From Charina bottae (lineage: Eukaryota > Chordata > Lepidosauria > Squamata > Charinaidae), in NCBI GenBank assembly GCA_023362775.1, contig JALMGJ010000004.1:77986798-78050797 (forward strand): a DNA stretch of 64,000 nt, in the 5' to 3' direction. The notes under the pieces were generated by a model that saw only the letters and a program-made list of their open reading frames with translations, did no database searches and was not told the DNA's origin. Positions 20,370-32,506 of the stretch are shown here, piece after piece (position 1 is the stretch's first letter; every line of letters starts with the position of its first letter). Position numbers and translations under genes: made by a program.

Positions 20370-23300
20370 AAGTAAACTGAGAACAAATTTTTTAAAAAAG
20401 GCAAAAAGTCTTCAATATTTATAGTATGCCAGGCCCTGCGGCTCTCAGCTACTAAAGAAATCATTTTTGAAAGGGTCATATAAATTGCTTTCTGTTCCTG
20501 ACATACATGGAACAGTGACCCTCTGTGCTAAAACAGCATAGTGAAGGTTGATAAAATAGGTAATAAAGACACAGTGAGGAGGTAAGGTCAACAGGTTCAC
20601 TGCAGCTCTACTCAACTTATGGTTCCAATTATATGCATGTGAACTTCCAGATAAAGCTCCTGGCATCTGACTATGTAATAAAAGTAAGAGGTATGCTGAT
20701 CTCAGGAAGATTCCATTCATCTTCTATTGGCTGCTGGTGGGAGATCAAAATATTTCAATTATTTTCTTAATAAATACTAAAGCAGCATGGTCCCTTACTT
20801 TGATTTTTGTTATTAAACGATTTCATATTTTAAACTAGTGATAGACAGCGTACAGCTCAGAGCTCTAAGGGAGAATCCCTGTAAATCCTTCTTTATTGCT
20901 GAATTTTATTTTGTAACCATTTTGAAGAAACAAAACATCTGAAAACCTGCAATGTAGCCCTAAGAGGACGTTTTATTTATTTATTTTAAAAACTGCCTCC
21001 CGAAACTCCATACATAATGCAGCCCCACCACTTAGTGACCTCATCCTGTCCACTGCAGCCCTCATGCCCCCAAGCTATATTTAAGTCCTACCCGCTACCA
21101 CCAGAAAGTTTTCCATCCCTTCTCTAGACATCCAGAGAGAGCAAGGGAAAGAATCTTAGCAAGATGATATGAAAAAAGGTGGACCAAACTGTTAACAAAC
21201 TAATCTCAAAGTCTAATGCAAAACCACTTTATAAAGCCGGCCAATCAACTAAGACTCTCTCAGGCAGATACACCTTTCCTAGCATTTTTTGCTTATGCAC
21301 CTCTTCCTGTCCCTGAAGAAATAAGCCCTGAGCTGATTTGCAGACCTTTAGGGTCTCAGGTACAATGTTCCAAACCTTTAATTAAAAACTCAACCACAGA
21401 AACCACTCTTCTTGGCTTACTGGACAGCCAAGAAGCAATTGCAGGGTTGACTTTTAACATAATTGGTAAGGAGCCCTGGTCTTTAACATCGACAAAATGA
21501 GTTGGCTGCTTTTCCTGGCTGGCTGCTCTGAGTGTTTGTGGTGCCACTGCTGAGCTTGAAAGCATAATGCAGCCTGTAGTCAGCAAAATGTAAGAGCAGG
21601 GGAAAGTGCAATTCATGGCAAGGAAGGCATCAGCAATCACTTAATTAATACCCAGGTTTTTAGTGCATTTAACAATTAAACTTTAATTCTCTTTCTTTTC
21701 TTACAAACCTTGGAGCAACTGAGTCTTTTAAATATCGCTTTGTGTTGTACAGATACCATGAAGAAGACTTGGGGTCGGGGGAGGAATACAAGTTTGGAAC
21801 AATCATATACTTGAAAACTTATTTTTGCTGTGGACAAAAATAGATGATTCAATAAAAGTGCTTAGATATGAAAGCAGTTTCTATGTCATCTCTAACACAG
21901 AGAGCATAAACATATTAGACAGTATATCTAATCTTATCTGCTAATCTTCAAATCAATAGGAGTGACTTCACATTTTTTGTGGTGAATACATTTTCCCCCA
22001 GTTTTCAATACTCATGTACACATCCTGATTTGGGGGGGGGGTACCTTAAAGTCAGTCTGGACAAGTTTATAATGTAGGCAAAATCAGCTGCCTATTGAAC
22101 AACCACCACAAACCAAGGCATCATTCCAAGGCTACTCTTGGAAGACTATGTTAAGTGCCATTAAGAAAGTAGACACGTGATCTAACAGTGTGCTATTTCC
22201 CTGCCCCAAACAAGTCTGAATCTGAAAAGGCACACATGTTTAACTCCAAATCATTAACCTAGCATCATGCTGACATATTGCTGGGAATTCTTGAGATTAC
22301 AGTCAAAAAACATATTGAATGAAAGATTGGGAAAAGTTGCAGAAAACAGCAGTACAGGTTTCTTTTTCTAAGAAGCAACACTTTATGTTGTAGAAATTGA
22401 TAGGGTTTTTTTCTGCCACAAAAATAAGCATTTTGTATAGTAGAATATAGTATCCCAAGACTAGTAAAAATATTTAGAGGAAAATCATATGTTACAATAA
22501 GGGGTGAATTTGTATATGTCAAGATCACATATAATTCCTGAATTTAACAAAAGCAGACTAATTTTGTTCTGCTAAGCTAAAAATTTCTAAAACTAAATTG
22601 ACATATCAATGTCAATTTAGACCATATTGGATCTAATTGATATGAGAAACCTACTTCAACTCTGGAAGGGCTTTTCTCTCAACATGCATTTGAACATTTT
22701 GTGAAATTCAGGTTGGCAGTCCACGTGGACGCTTCTGATACAAATTATACACAGAAGCATCCGGAGGGCTGTTTTAAAAAGTCAAGATGGCAGCCGCAAC
22801 TCTGTGATCAAAATCCCACTCCCTTTTTATTTGTGTTGCACATGCAACACATGTAAAGAAAAGAAAGCAACAGAAAAAATATATCTATGATTTGTATGCA
22901 TCAGTGTGAACAGATCTATTTTAAACAGAAATATAAAACATACATAAACAGCGATCTAGTGAGCTGTGTGCCTGTTTAGTCTGCTGTCCGGGTGCTGACT
23001 CCAGATGAGTAATTCCAGCAGAGAGTCTAGTGTTGCTGTTTCTTATACGGCTGCTGTAAATTGGAGGCAGGGTGGTTCCACATAACTATGAGCAATCCTT
23101 GGCTCGTGCTTCTCTTGACACACAAGAGACAATCATGGCAAGTATTTCAGTTTAATAGCGACCAGAAGGAATGTTTATATGAACCTGGTGGCTTCTGCAA
23201 AAAGATCTTAGCTTTTTCTAGTTTTTATTTATATGACTACTTGCATCACCCATCTTCCATACTCAAAGCCTTCTTGAGAAACAGGTGCTGCCATCTTAAC

Positions 23301-24375
23301 TGAATACATTTCATCATGGGATTTGTAGTCTGCCTTTATCACATAAATAATTATTGCTTTCCATTTCTTGAATAACATTTCAGATATGAAATGAAAGCTA
23401 GAGAAAAAAACAGGTGCAGAATAACCTAGTAAAATTAGCATATTAACTAACCTTTTTAAATACATGCATTTTAAAAACTTTTGCATAAAGAGTAATCTTG
23501 GAACACTTCAATGAGTATTAGGCATCTATTCTGCTGTGCCTTGAACATTAAAAATTGACCCTCAAAAGTGTGCTATGATAACTACAGTTCATTATGACTG
23601 AGAGGAATAACTTTGCAGTGAAAAAAACAAGTAACATTCTTAAATCCCATTATTTTTGAGAGATTGTTGGAAGTGGAGTAAACTCAAACATCAAGAAGTT
23701 GCCTTTCCACAAATTGCTTCTTGTAATGCTAATCATTTGGGCTTGCTCATAGCCATTCATTCTACAATTTAGAAATATTATTTCAAGAGGAAACTTTATA
23801 CTAGAAAAAGCTGATATTCTAATTCTCTTTAGTTTAATGAAAATACAAGTTTTCTATTTCTTTATTCATCACACTTGTTCGCTCTCAAATGCATTGGATC
23901 TGAACTGTATGATAAGGCCCTTTGAAATCATTGCTCTGAGAAGAACATAGACATTTAGAAAATGCAGTCTGTTTTTTGAAGAGCAAAAAGCAGCCTGTTA
24001 AATCAATGTACAACATTTTTTCAAAAAGATTAATAATACAGTGTCCTAATTCTCAGTCAAGTGTAGCTTCATTAAATGTTTACCCACCTATTCTTCCCTA
24101 TCCTGCCTCTATAACTCACCTCTACCTATGGTACTTCCACATTAAATCTTAAATTGTAAGCTCCTCAGGTTTTTTTCCATTTATAAAATGTTATGCACAT
24201 TAGTAGCACTATAATTATAAGTGTGTGTATGTCTGCCTGTGTAAGCATATAATGATTCTTAAAGTGTTAAGCTACCATCTTGGTACATGCTAAAAAGTAG
24301 CTGCCTGTCATTAGCATAACATTTTATTGGGATGAAGTCAGGATGTTATTTGTTTACATTAATTTATGGCTATGG
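20370..24375. other. Unassigned AT-rich DNA
   Basis: No gene or RNA recognised. Minor features: a TATTTATTTATT run near 20974, a run of G near 22033-22042, and a segment at 22770-22800 (CAAGATGGCAGCCGCAAC) that looks like part of a dispersed repeat. Confidence 0.45.
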
Positions 24376-24377
24376 AT

Positions 24378-24500
24378 CTTATGGTCCTCCAAATGCTGCA
24401 GAACTACAACCACAAGCATTCCTCACTACTGGCAAAACAGTTGGGGGTTAATGGGAGTTGTAGCCTTTTAAGATCAAAAGGATACAGGTTACCTTCACAT
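24378..24500. mobile_element. Degenerate palindromic MITE
   Basis: CCTCCAAATGCTGCAGAACTACAACC...near 24386 faces GGGAGTTGTAGCC at about 24452-24465. The arms are imperfect inverted copies of the ACTACAACTCCCA type that is common in amniote palindromic MITEs. Weaker relatives seem to lie at 1-55 and 58210-58335. Confidence 0.5.
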
Positions 24501-24567
24501 GGATCAATAAATACTTTTATCTATCAAGTACATCCTGATTTTTAAAGATGGGAGCAGAATTGGAGGA

Positions 24568-25214
24568 ACAGGAAGTATCCTACTTCAGGTTTCAACCACA
24601 CACACTCAAACACGGTTGCTATGGAGATAGCAATTTTACTCCAAGGCTGAAGAGATAGCAGAGAACAAAGGAATGTAAACAAAACAGACTGAAGAGTCTG
24701 CTTTGAAATAGGAGCATGCAGAAGGATGGTCCAAATCCAATCCAGGGTTCCAAGAGCCAGGTCAGGGTTATCAGCCAGTCCAGAGATCAAAGGTTCAAGG
24801 TTTCTTTCTTTCAAGGTTTCTTTCACAAACAGGATTCCCAGGAACGTCACACAAGAGCTAGAGGTCAGACGCTGTTTCCAACAAAGGGAGCATGGGTCAG
24901 AGCTGCTTCTTAAATCAGGCTGCAGCCAGCTGTCACTTATTAATAGACTTACTCCCTAGTTTGGCAAGAAGCCTCATGGAAGTCTCTGCTCTGCTCTCTT
25001 CTCTACTTGGCAGGTGCAGGGGCTGAGAAGCCTTGTGTCAGCCTCATCTGACTGCTCCGGCTGTCCAAGTGGTGTTTGTGTTTGTGTTTGTCAGTCTCAT
25101 GTGATTCTTGGCTTGGTGTCTCCTGAGGCTGACATTCCACAGGTTCAGCTGGAGCAGCTTCTTCAGATTCTGATTCAGAATCTGAGTCCTGAGTCTGGGT
25201 CATGACAGGAAGTA
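24568..25214 (-). mobile_element. Candidate retro-element or solo LTR bounded by a 10-bp direct repeat
   Basis: ACAGGAAGTA occurs at 24568-24577 and again at 25205-25214. The enclosed 627 bp reads on the minus strand from TGTCATGACCCAGACTC and includes a low-complexity Ser/Glu/Asp-rich open stretch (25003-25207). The TGTCATGAC edge resembles a gypsy or ERV LTR, but the other edge does not end in CA and a 10-bp duplication is too long for an LTR element. The class is unresolved. Confidence 0.4.
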
Positions 25215-26535
25215 GTGATATCCCATTCTGGGATGAGAAATTGGAAAAGTACCAGACAAACAAGAAATGAAGGGAGCAATGAAGATAAAGTGATAATAGG
25301 CAAAAGTAAGGATAACCAATGCTGCTGAAGTTTCTCTGTAGGTGCCCCATGTTATGAACCACAGAGCTGTGGTAGCATACTTTGTAATATAGTACTTTCA
25401 GATTCAACTTGTCTTGCCCTCTAGATTGGCCAGTGAAACATGGGGCAGAAAACAACATGAAGTTACAGTAATATTTTTTGAGCAGCAAGTTCCTCCTAAA
25501 CATATTTGATTCTTTGGTCCTAATATTTGTTTTGTTCTGTTTTCCTGATTAATACATATCCAGCCTATTTAGTAGTTTAGATTACTACATGACCTTTGAG
25601 AGCATTTCAAAATTCCGTAATTCCTTTGTCCTAAATGCTAGTCCGCTATCTTCTGGTTCCTGATTTATCTCAGATTGGTGTCCATGGCACAGACTTATCA
25701 AAGGTCAATAGTATATTGCACATGAAGGCATGTCCATCCAGCCTGGCAAGGGCTACATAGAATTACTTCCTCAAAACACTTCCCCTAAAACTCTGCCTCC
25801 CAGAAAAGGGTTTTTTTCTGTACAGATAAATGTGATAACTTCCCTTTGTGCACAGAGGAGCACAAATCAATCTTCTTTCCTTGCATGAACAAATGGTCTA
25901 CTCCTTCTAAGGAATAAAGGAAGGAAGGAATCATTGCTACTTACTTTTCTCTGCAAGTATTGCTTGATTCCTGTCCAGAGAATCATCACAGAGAAACAAC
26001 TTTGTACAAAAAGGGAATTCCATGTGGAAGCAGAGTATGGTAAAGACCACATGGGGCTTCAGCAGAGGAATGGGACTTTGGGAAAGAACTCCTACTTTCA
26101 TTTCTAGAGTTCATTTCTAGATCACTATTCAAGGGAACTTATATGTTTTGCTTGAATGTCTTTGTTTTTCCCAGTGTGTTCATTTCAATATTTCTTGTTT
26201 GAAAAGATACTTTCATTGTGGAAATAACTGAGTCCCAAAGGCTGGACTACATATTCCTCCTTAACAAATCTTTTCACCAACAGCAGTTAGAAAAAGAGCA
26301 CAACTTCTTTTCTCTTGGCAGTTAGCATTAAAAATCCTTGAAGCAGATAAAAAATGATAGAGCCAAATAGTCTTCTCTCCAACAGGAATGCTTTCAACAG
26401 GAGTATTGGTGTTTCTGTCCAATGAAGTACAGTATATTGGGTTGGATTTGGGATCCAACTCAATGTATTTACAAAAATTAATCAGGTGTTTCTCTAAATA
26501 ATATTGGAAACCACAAAATCTATATGAAAATGAAT
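25215..26535. other. Unassigned AT-rich DNA
   Basis: No gene, RNA or clear repeat recognised. Frames of up to about 120 codons on the minus strand have no recognisable domain. Confidence 0.45.
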
Positions 26536-26539
26536 AATT

Positions 26540-26622
26540 TTTGTAAACCGCCCAGAGTCCCCTTGTGGGGAGGTGGTGCAGTAAATATAAATCGAACCAT
26601 AAATAAATAAAATAAATAAATT
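26540..26622 (+). mobile_element. CR1/L2-type LINE tail only
   Basis: GTAAACCGCCCAGAGTCCCC and the following TTGTGGGGAGGTGG block lead into an AAATAAATAAAATAAATAAA tail. A severely 5'-truncated insertion of the same family as 2018-2505. Confidence 0.88.
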
Positions 26623-27225
26623 TAGCCATCAGCCAAGCTTGAGCCTTAGCTACCAGGGAAATTGCATATGATTTAATGGAGAAGAACTGTTTTACAGTAC
26701 AGCTCTCAGTAAAAAAAATACTTGCCTATAATGTGCACTATAATCAGCAGAAATTTAAACAGCCAAAATGTGTAGATCTACTTCCAAAAAACCTGTGCTG
26801 TATTATTCATTTCTTACTAGCTTTATCTGGAAAGTAGATAACTATTACTAAGTGATTGCCTGCCGCTGAAAGCAGGGCCAGAATAATCTGCTGAGCTGTG
26901 TAAATTTCTTGACTTTATACCATCCATGAAATTCACACTGATTGATCTACAAGAAAAAGTAACTATCCTTTCAATTTCTGTGGTTTCCAGGGCCCTTTTA
27001 GAAACTGGCAAAATCAATACATTTCTTTAAATAAAGTGCAGTTATATTAATGTGGCTATACATTTCAGTCAAAGTTGGCACATTTAAACTAGTAATTCTT
27101 TAAACATCCATCTGTATATTGCCAATTATTTCCTATACAAAGTAAAATGAAGTAATTATAATAATGACAGAATTTGATCTTATATCAGTGACAGACAACC
27201 TATAGGTACATTTAGCATGAAGCAA
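26623..27225. other. Unassigned AT-rich DNA
   Basis: No gene, RNA or clear repeat recognised. Confidence 0.45.
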
Positions 27226-27229
27226 GCAG

Positions 27230-27380
27230 CCTTATTGTGTATCAGCTGGAAGCTCTAACTCAGTTCTGCCAGGTCAGTTCTCCAGAATTTTCAAGTGCTA
27301 TCTGGAAATGTCAGGATTTGAACAGGGAATCTTCAGCAAAATATATGCTCTATAACTGAACTATAGTGCCTGAAAAAATA
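27230..27380 (-). mobile_element. Degenerate tRNA-derived SINE
   Basis: On the plus strand GTCAGGATTTGAACAGGGAA is the reverse complement of a tRNA-type B box (GGATTTGAAC region), followed by TATAACTGAACTATAGTGCC, which mirrors an A-box head. The copy is old. Confidence 0.5.
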
Positions 27381-28980
27381 GGAGTTCCCCTCACTTAAGA
27401 TAGTTTCTTACTTCAGGCAGTGTGTTTGTGAGAGGGTGTGCACACATTTACAATGGGGAAATATTCCATCTGACATAGTATGGTTCAGAAACATACAGTA
27501 TTTTCACCCCATCTGCACTTTGAAATAAATCATGGGATAAACCTGCTTAATAAAGGCACCTTGGTAGAGGTGGAAAAGGAGGTCTGTTACTGAGTTTTAA
27601 ATTATCCCTCTCCCTGTTTATAAGATATGGCCAATAGTGGCATAGTGCAAGACAATAAGCAACTTTGAAATTTAAATACCCAGAAAATAGTATTATAGTA
27701 TCATTCATGAAGGGGCATACAACAGAGCCCTGTGGTGATTTTCAGGGTCCTCCAGGTCTGTGATGAATCATATACCCTGCAGATCACAAGGACCCCTGAT
27801 GGCACTCATATCTATTCTGATTAGGCTATATCAGATATCCCCAGCCATTTATTTCTGGGAAATTTACTGTGCTAACTTCCTGTCAACAACCTGGTTTGTC
27901 ATGCAATCAAGGCTAAGTGCTAATAGACAAATTGCAAAAACAAGTCATTGGCAATGCTTCACTAGGTGTACCTATGCTATTATGCTAACAGAGATGAAAT
28001 CTCTAAAAAATTTACTCAGAATCTTTATATAGTAAGCATCTGTAGGACCTGACTGGACACAAGGAAATCTAGCGAATTTTTCATCCTGCTGCTGCTATAC
28101 AGATAGTCTGTGGTCATTTATAATTGGGTTGAACAATGTTGGGAGGATTAGAGGCTACAGCTCCAATGGGTCACAGGAGAAATAAATATCACTGGAAGGA
28201 GTGAGCAGTGAAATTTTTGGTTCATTTTTTTTCATATTATTTTGAAATAAAGATGGAAATGGGAATAGGATGCCTTTAGGAAGTAAACTACTTTAATTTC
28301 TACCTTTAATTCCCCTTTGCTATGACTTTACTTGACCTGAATACTCAGCCCACGTGTCTGAATGCATGTGCATAATTAGACACATACAAGCAAAAAATAG
28401 GGACATGCAAATCATTCCATAAATTGATCAAGGCATTATTGAGTGTTCTGTGCATGGATGGAAACATGCATTATTTTTTTTCATATACATAGTTGAAACG
28501 TACATGATTGGTTGGTGGAGATATTTGGAATCTGTGTGTTCTGGCTGAAGTTTCAGAGCAGATGACAGTAGGTCCAAGGATGGTGGAGAGCCTGGGCAGG
28601 TCCAAGGGTGGATGCCAAGTGATGACAGTGGCAGGAGAAAGAAAGGCCCGCAGCAGCAGGGACATAAGTTGGGTGTCTTGGGTTAGTGCAGGGCTGCAGG
28701 AGGAAGAGGGGAGAGAAGGACAAGATCCAGTAGCCTTTTTCCACTTGCCATTTAAGACTCCTCTGGATTTGCTTCATCTGGATTTCCCAGGTATAATGCA
28801 TTTGCATGTAGAACAGAACACACTTCTTTACTTCATCCATACCCCTTAACAAAAAAAGTTTACAGCATGACTTTAGCACTTTAAAAGATTATTGGCTTTC
28901 TTTTACTGGGCATAATTAAAATGGTGATTACTTTTCAAAGAAAACTAGCACATTGTATATTTTCTACAATACATCAAAAT
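27381..28980. other. Unassigned AT-rich DNA
   Basis: No gene or RNA recognised. The region around 28500-28800 is slightly richer in G but shows no coding signal beyond unrelated open frames of about 110 codons on both strands. Confidence 0.45.
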
Positions 28981-28984
28981 ATAG

Positions 28985-29115
28985 ATTTATAGAAAAAATA
29001 CTTAAGACTAACTAGTATGTAGTAGTCTTTTTTTCTTTCCCTTCTTTTTTAGTTTAGTTTGTATTTTCTTTTACTTTTGCTATTAAAACTTTCAATAAAA
29101 AATATTTTTAAAAAA
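28985..29115 (+). mobile_element. L1-type 3' end fragment
   Basis: A T- and C-rich tract (29024-29050), TTTAGTTTAGTTTGTATTTT, then CAATAAAAAATATTTTTAAAAAAG resembles the L1 3' ends at 13110-16210. Confidence 0.5.
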
Positions 29116-29424
29116 GTTTACTAACCCCAGGTATATATGTCTGGATGGATTATTGTGGTTTTGAAGAACCAGGTAGGTAGCAAAAAATAATAGGTTACTG
29201 GATCCATGATAGCCAAATGAAGAAGAAAAAATATTTTGGCCTATTGTAAAGAAAAAGAAGTTTACACCTAACACAAATAGAGACAACATACTGCAATACC
29301 ATACTAGTTAAAATATTACAACTTATAAATATGTCAGTGAATGAACATTGAATTATTTGACTAATAGTTAGAAATTTGGGATATCATGAAGAGATGGAAG
29401 AGGAGGAGAAGGATAGTATACTGT

Positions 29425-29570
29425 TTGTGTGTTGGACTAGGACCAGGTTCAAATCTACCATTGCCCAAGGAAACTCATTGGGTGACTTTGGGTTATTCTT
29501 TCTCAGCCCAGCATACATCACAGGTTTGTTGAAGACACTCCTCCTCACCCAAACTGCCTCAAGAGATTAA
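29425..29570 (+). mobile_element. Degenerate tRNA-derived SINE
   Basis: B-box-like AGGTTCAAATCT at about 29447 and the MIR-type block TCATTGGGTGACTTTGGG near 29478 followed by TCTCAGCCCA mark an old SINE on the plus strand. The (GAT)n run begins just after it. Confidence 0.6.
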
Positions 29571-29575
29571 AAAAC

Positions 29576-29598
29576 AGATGATGATGATGATGATGATG

Positions 29599-29630
<32 letters not shown>
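29576..29630. repeat. (GAT)n-(CAT)n palindromic trinucleotide run
   Basis: About eight GAT units (to 29600) switch to about ten CAT units (29601-29630). As CAT is complementary to ATG, the run is self-complementary and could form a hairpin. Confidence 0.95.
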
Positions 29631-30840
29631 ATAGACTAATCATTCACAAATTTTCCTCTATGTGGACTCTTACATCATCTTCAAAAAAAGTGAGATCTAC
29701 CACATAAGCCAGGGGTTGGCAATGTAGTAACCGTGGACACAATTATACATTTGTGTTTTTATTATATCATTTTTTTTTCTTTAAATGGCCAAGACCTTAT
29801 GATATTGCCAAATCCCATATGATTTTGCCTTATCATCCCAATTCTTGTGAGAGTTAACTGTGTTCTGAGATTTTAGTCTTATACATATATTGGAGTCTGC
29901 ACCTGGGGACTATCTGCAGTACCCTCATGGACAATTGGAACCCTCCAGATAGGAGACAAATCCTGCTGGAACAAGTTTTTATATTCTCAGATCAGAGACA
30001 AACAGTTCATAAATAGGAATAACTGAGACAGCTATGATATTCATAATTATGAAGTGTGGCAATAATTTATTTCCAAAAGTTAAATACTTTGTAGGAGTAA
30101 TCTTAGAATTATAACATAGATGTCAAAACTATTAACACTTATGAACACCTTTCTTTTATTCAGTAAAATTAAATTTCTTTGAATAAGCAGGAACTGGAGT
30201 GATATCCTGGTTGAAGTCTTAGGCATAGATTTCTTTCCCACCTCCTCTAGTACTTCAGAGACCTGAATTTTAGCCTAATGAAATTAAATGAGCTCTTTCC
30301 TTTTGTTCCAGATTGTTAAAGGCTTTTGTTCCCCACCCTGCTTTTATTCTGAAATTGCTCTTGGCTCTTTTCTTATACTTACATTACAGATTTCCATTAC
30401 ATTTTTTATATTGTATGGATTACTTCCAAGTGCTTGATAGATTGGCTCATTCTATGCAAGGAAATGCAAGCTCAGATAATTTTTCATTAAAATACTCTGC
30501 TTCACTGAAATTCATTAATGCACTTTGCTCTACAAGTAAATATGGATCTTGTATATATACACCCACTTTGGGGGATCTCCTCGGTAAATTACATGATTAG
30601 CACAAGTGAGTTTTTTCTACATTATGTGAGAAGTTGTACCACAAGGCAAATTCTTTACCTAGCACTACAAAATACACTAAAGAAAGGATTCACACAATCA
30701 GACATTTTTGAGCATTATTGCTAGAGGCAGATTTATAGAAGACTTCCTACCAGGAGGTATTATATGGTTCTGTCCCAGTTTGTTTACTTACTTTAATCAG
30801 GGAGGGTGCATGTTGTTGAATCAAAGCCTTTCATGTTTAT
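29631..30840. other. Unassigned AT-rich DNA
   Basis: No gene, RNA or clear repeat recognised. Confidence 0.45.
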
Positions 30841-30849
30841 TCTCTAACA

Positions 30850-31077
30850 CAGGGCTTTCCAAAGTGCTGCCACTGGCGACACACCAGCGGCAGCGGTGGC
30901 ACGCGCACGGCGACGGCGCGTGCGTGCACGGTGGTGGCGCGGGGGGGCGTGCGGCGGCGCGCGCATGCATGGCGGCCGCCGTGCACACGTGCCGCCGCTT
31001 CCGGGTGGTGTGGCGACACACCACGCTGTGTGTGGCGACACACTTTTGTGTCGCCACACACAGTTTGGAAAGCTCTG
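30850..31077. mobile_element. Nonautonomous hAT transposon, 228 bp, CpG-rich
   Basis: Ends are CAGGGCTTTCCAAAGTG and CAGTTTGGAAAGCTCTG, inverted with about two mismatches, flanked by a perfect 8-bp duplication CTCTAACA (30842-30849 and 31078-31085). The inside is extremely GC- and CpG-rich (GGCGGCGCGCGC-like) and repeats GTGGCGACACAC in both orientations near the right end. There is no transposase; open frames through it on both strands are low-complexity Arg/Ala/His/Pro. A related end lies at 59110. Confidence 0.94.
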
Positions 31078-31085
31078 CTCTAACA

Positions 31086-31715
31086 CTTTATTCATTGCAG
31101 GGAAATCTGTTCTATTCTGTTTAAACCACAGGAATGTTACAAAGAAATTGTGTAAAGGGTCTCACAACTCAGTCTGTCTATCCTCTCTGTCCATCAGTAG
31201 GATATGTTCTGAAAACTGAACAAAATGGGACCAAAGTTGGTGTGGAACAAGAAGCCAGCAAAAGAAATATCAGGCTGGGAAATAAAGCAGATGGGGGGGG
31301 GGGGCGCTATAGAAAAAAACCTGAAGCAAGTTCCCCAATGTATCCCTATGGAAAAGGCAGTTGGGCAGTGGCTCAACATGTTGCTGGCTGTTCCTTCTAA
31401 CCTTGATCCTCATCACATGACCAAGAATGGAAGTATGCAATCTATCCTGTGCTTTTCAGTGCACATACATCCACAAATACACACAGATGTAACACAAAGG
31501 GAGAGAAGAAACACACATACACAGAGGTACACTCATATACATATGCCCAACCTGATCAGACCCTGTCATCTGTGTGCATGCACAGACATAGAAATATGCA
31601 TATACATTTCCTTAATAGTCCCTAAGGAAAAAGCATATGCACAAACATACATACATACATGCACACTCACACATCTTATTTTATCACACAGAAGAAAATA
31701 CAGATGACTCCTAGA
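31086..31715. other. Unassigned DNA with a G-run and AC-rich stretch
   Basis: A run of about 12 G lies at about 31292-31303, and an imperfect CA/TACA-rich stretch at 31465-31680. No gene recognised. Confidence 0.45.
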
Positions 31716-31717
31716 GT

Positions 31718-31954
31718 TACAAGTAGTCCTCGTTTAGCAACTGCCTCGTACAGTGACTGTTTGCAGTTACAAAGGTGATGAAAAAGTAACTTTGCAACAA
31801 TCCTCACATTTACGACCTTTGCAACTCCGTAAAGCAAAGGAAAGCTGAAGTAAGATCATAAGCACAGTCGCGGTTTCACTTAGAGACTATTTACTTAATG
31901 ACCAAGTTGCCGGTCCCAATTGTGGTCACTAAATGAGGACTACCTGTTCTGCTG
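31718..31954. mobile_element. MITE with AGTAGTCCTC ends
   Basis: Left end ACAAGTAGTCCTCGTTTA (about 31719) and right end TAAATGAGGACTACCTGT (about 31932-31950) are inverted with two mismatches. The body has repeated TAGCAACTG, TTACGACC and CTTAATGACC motifs and the block GCCGGTCCCAATTGTGGTCA. A second copy is at 49559-49910. No coding capacity; superfamily not assigned. Confidence 0.8.
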
Positions 31955-31959
31955 ATAAA

Positions 31960-32464
31960 GAGTGTGGGGTAAAAAAATCCAGACCCCATCCTGCTTTCCC
32001 TAACCTGGCATTTTAAGAAAAAGAGCAATATCCCCAGACAAGGGACAATTGAGACAGAAGGTTACTAGCAGTACATGGAAACATCCATTCCACTTTGAGA
32101 ACCTTATCTTGAGCTCCATAAATGATAAGTTCTGAGTCACTTCAGAGGTAATTCCTGGAACTGGAGCAAGCTTTATACTGAATCTACTATACCATTGTCT
32201 ACCATGAGAAAAATTCAAATACACTGATTTTTTCCCCACTAAAAGGAGATGGAATTTTCAGAAATGACAGATACATATTAGGTGATGAAGCTTTCAAAAT
32301 GCATAGAAAATATAGCATAGCTTTTCAGGGTGTAGTCCTTTTTCTTTTTAAAAGCACTTTTAACTTCATTGTTTTTGAATAGAACATGATGGCATTGGTA
32401 GCAAAAATAGTTCCTATCTTTTTCTATATTTGGGTGCTAGATCTGTCAATCACTGTGTTTTACA

Positions 32465-32506
<42 letters not shown>

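Noticed and set aside
25003..25503. A 166-codon minus-strand frame ending in an acidic Ser/Glu/His-rich part
   Set aside because: Only low-complexity sequence and no domain; it spans the edge of a probable repeat, so a host exon is not supported.
30821..31219. Overlapping Arg/Ala/His-rich frames
   Set aside because: They run through the CpG-rich hAT element in four or more frames at once, which is a composition effect.
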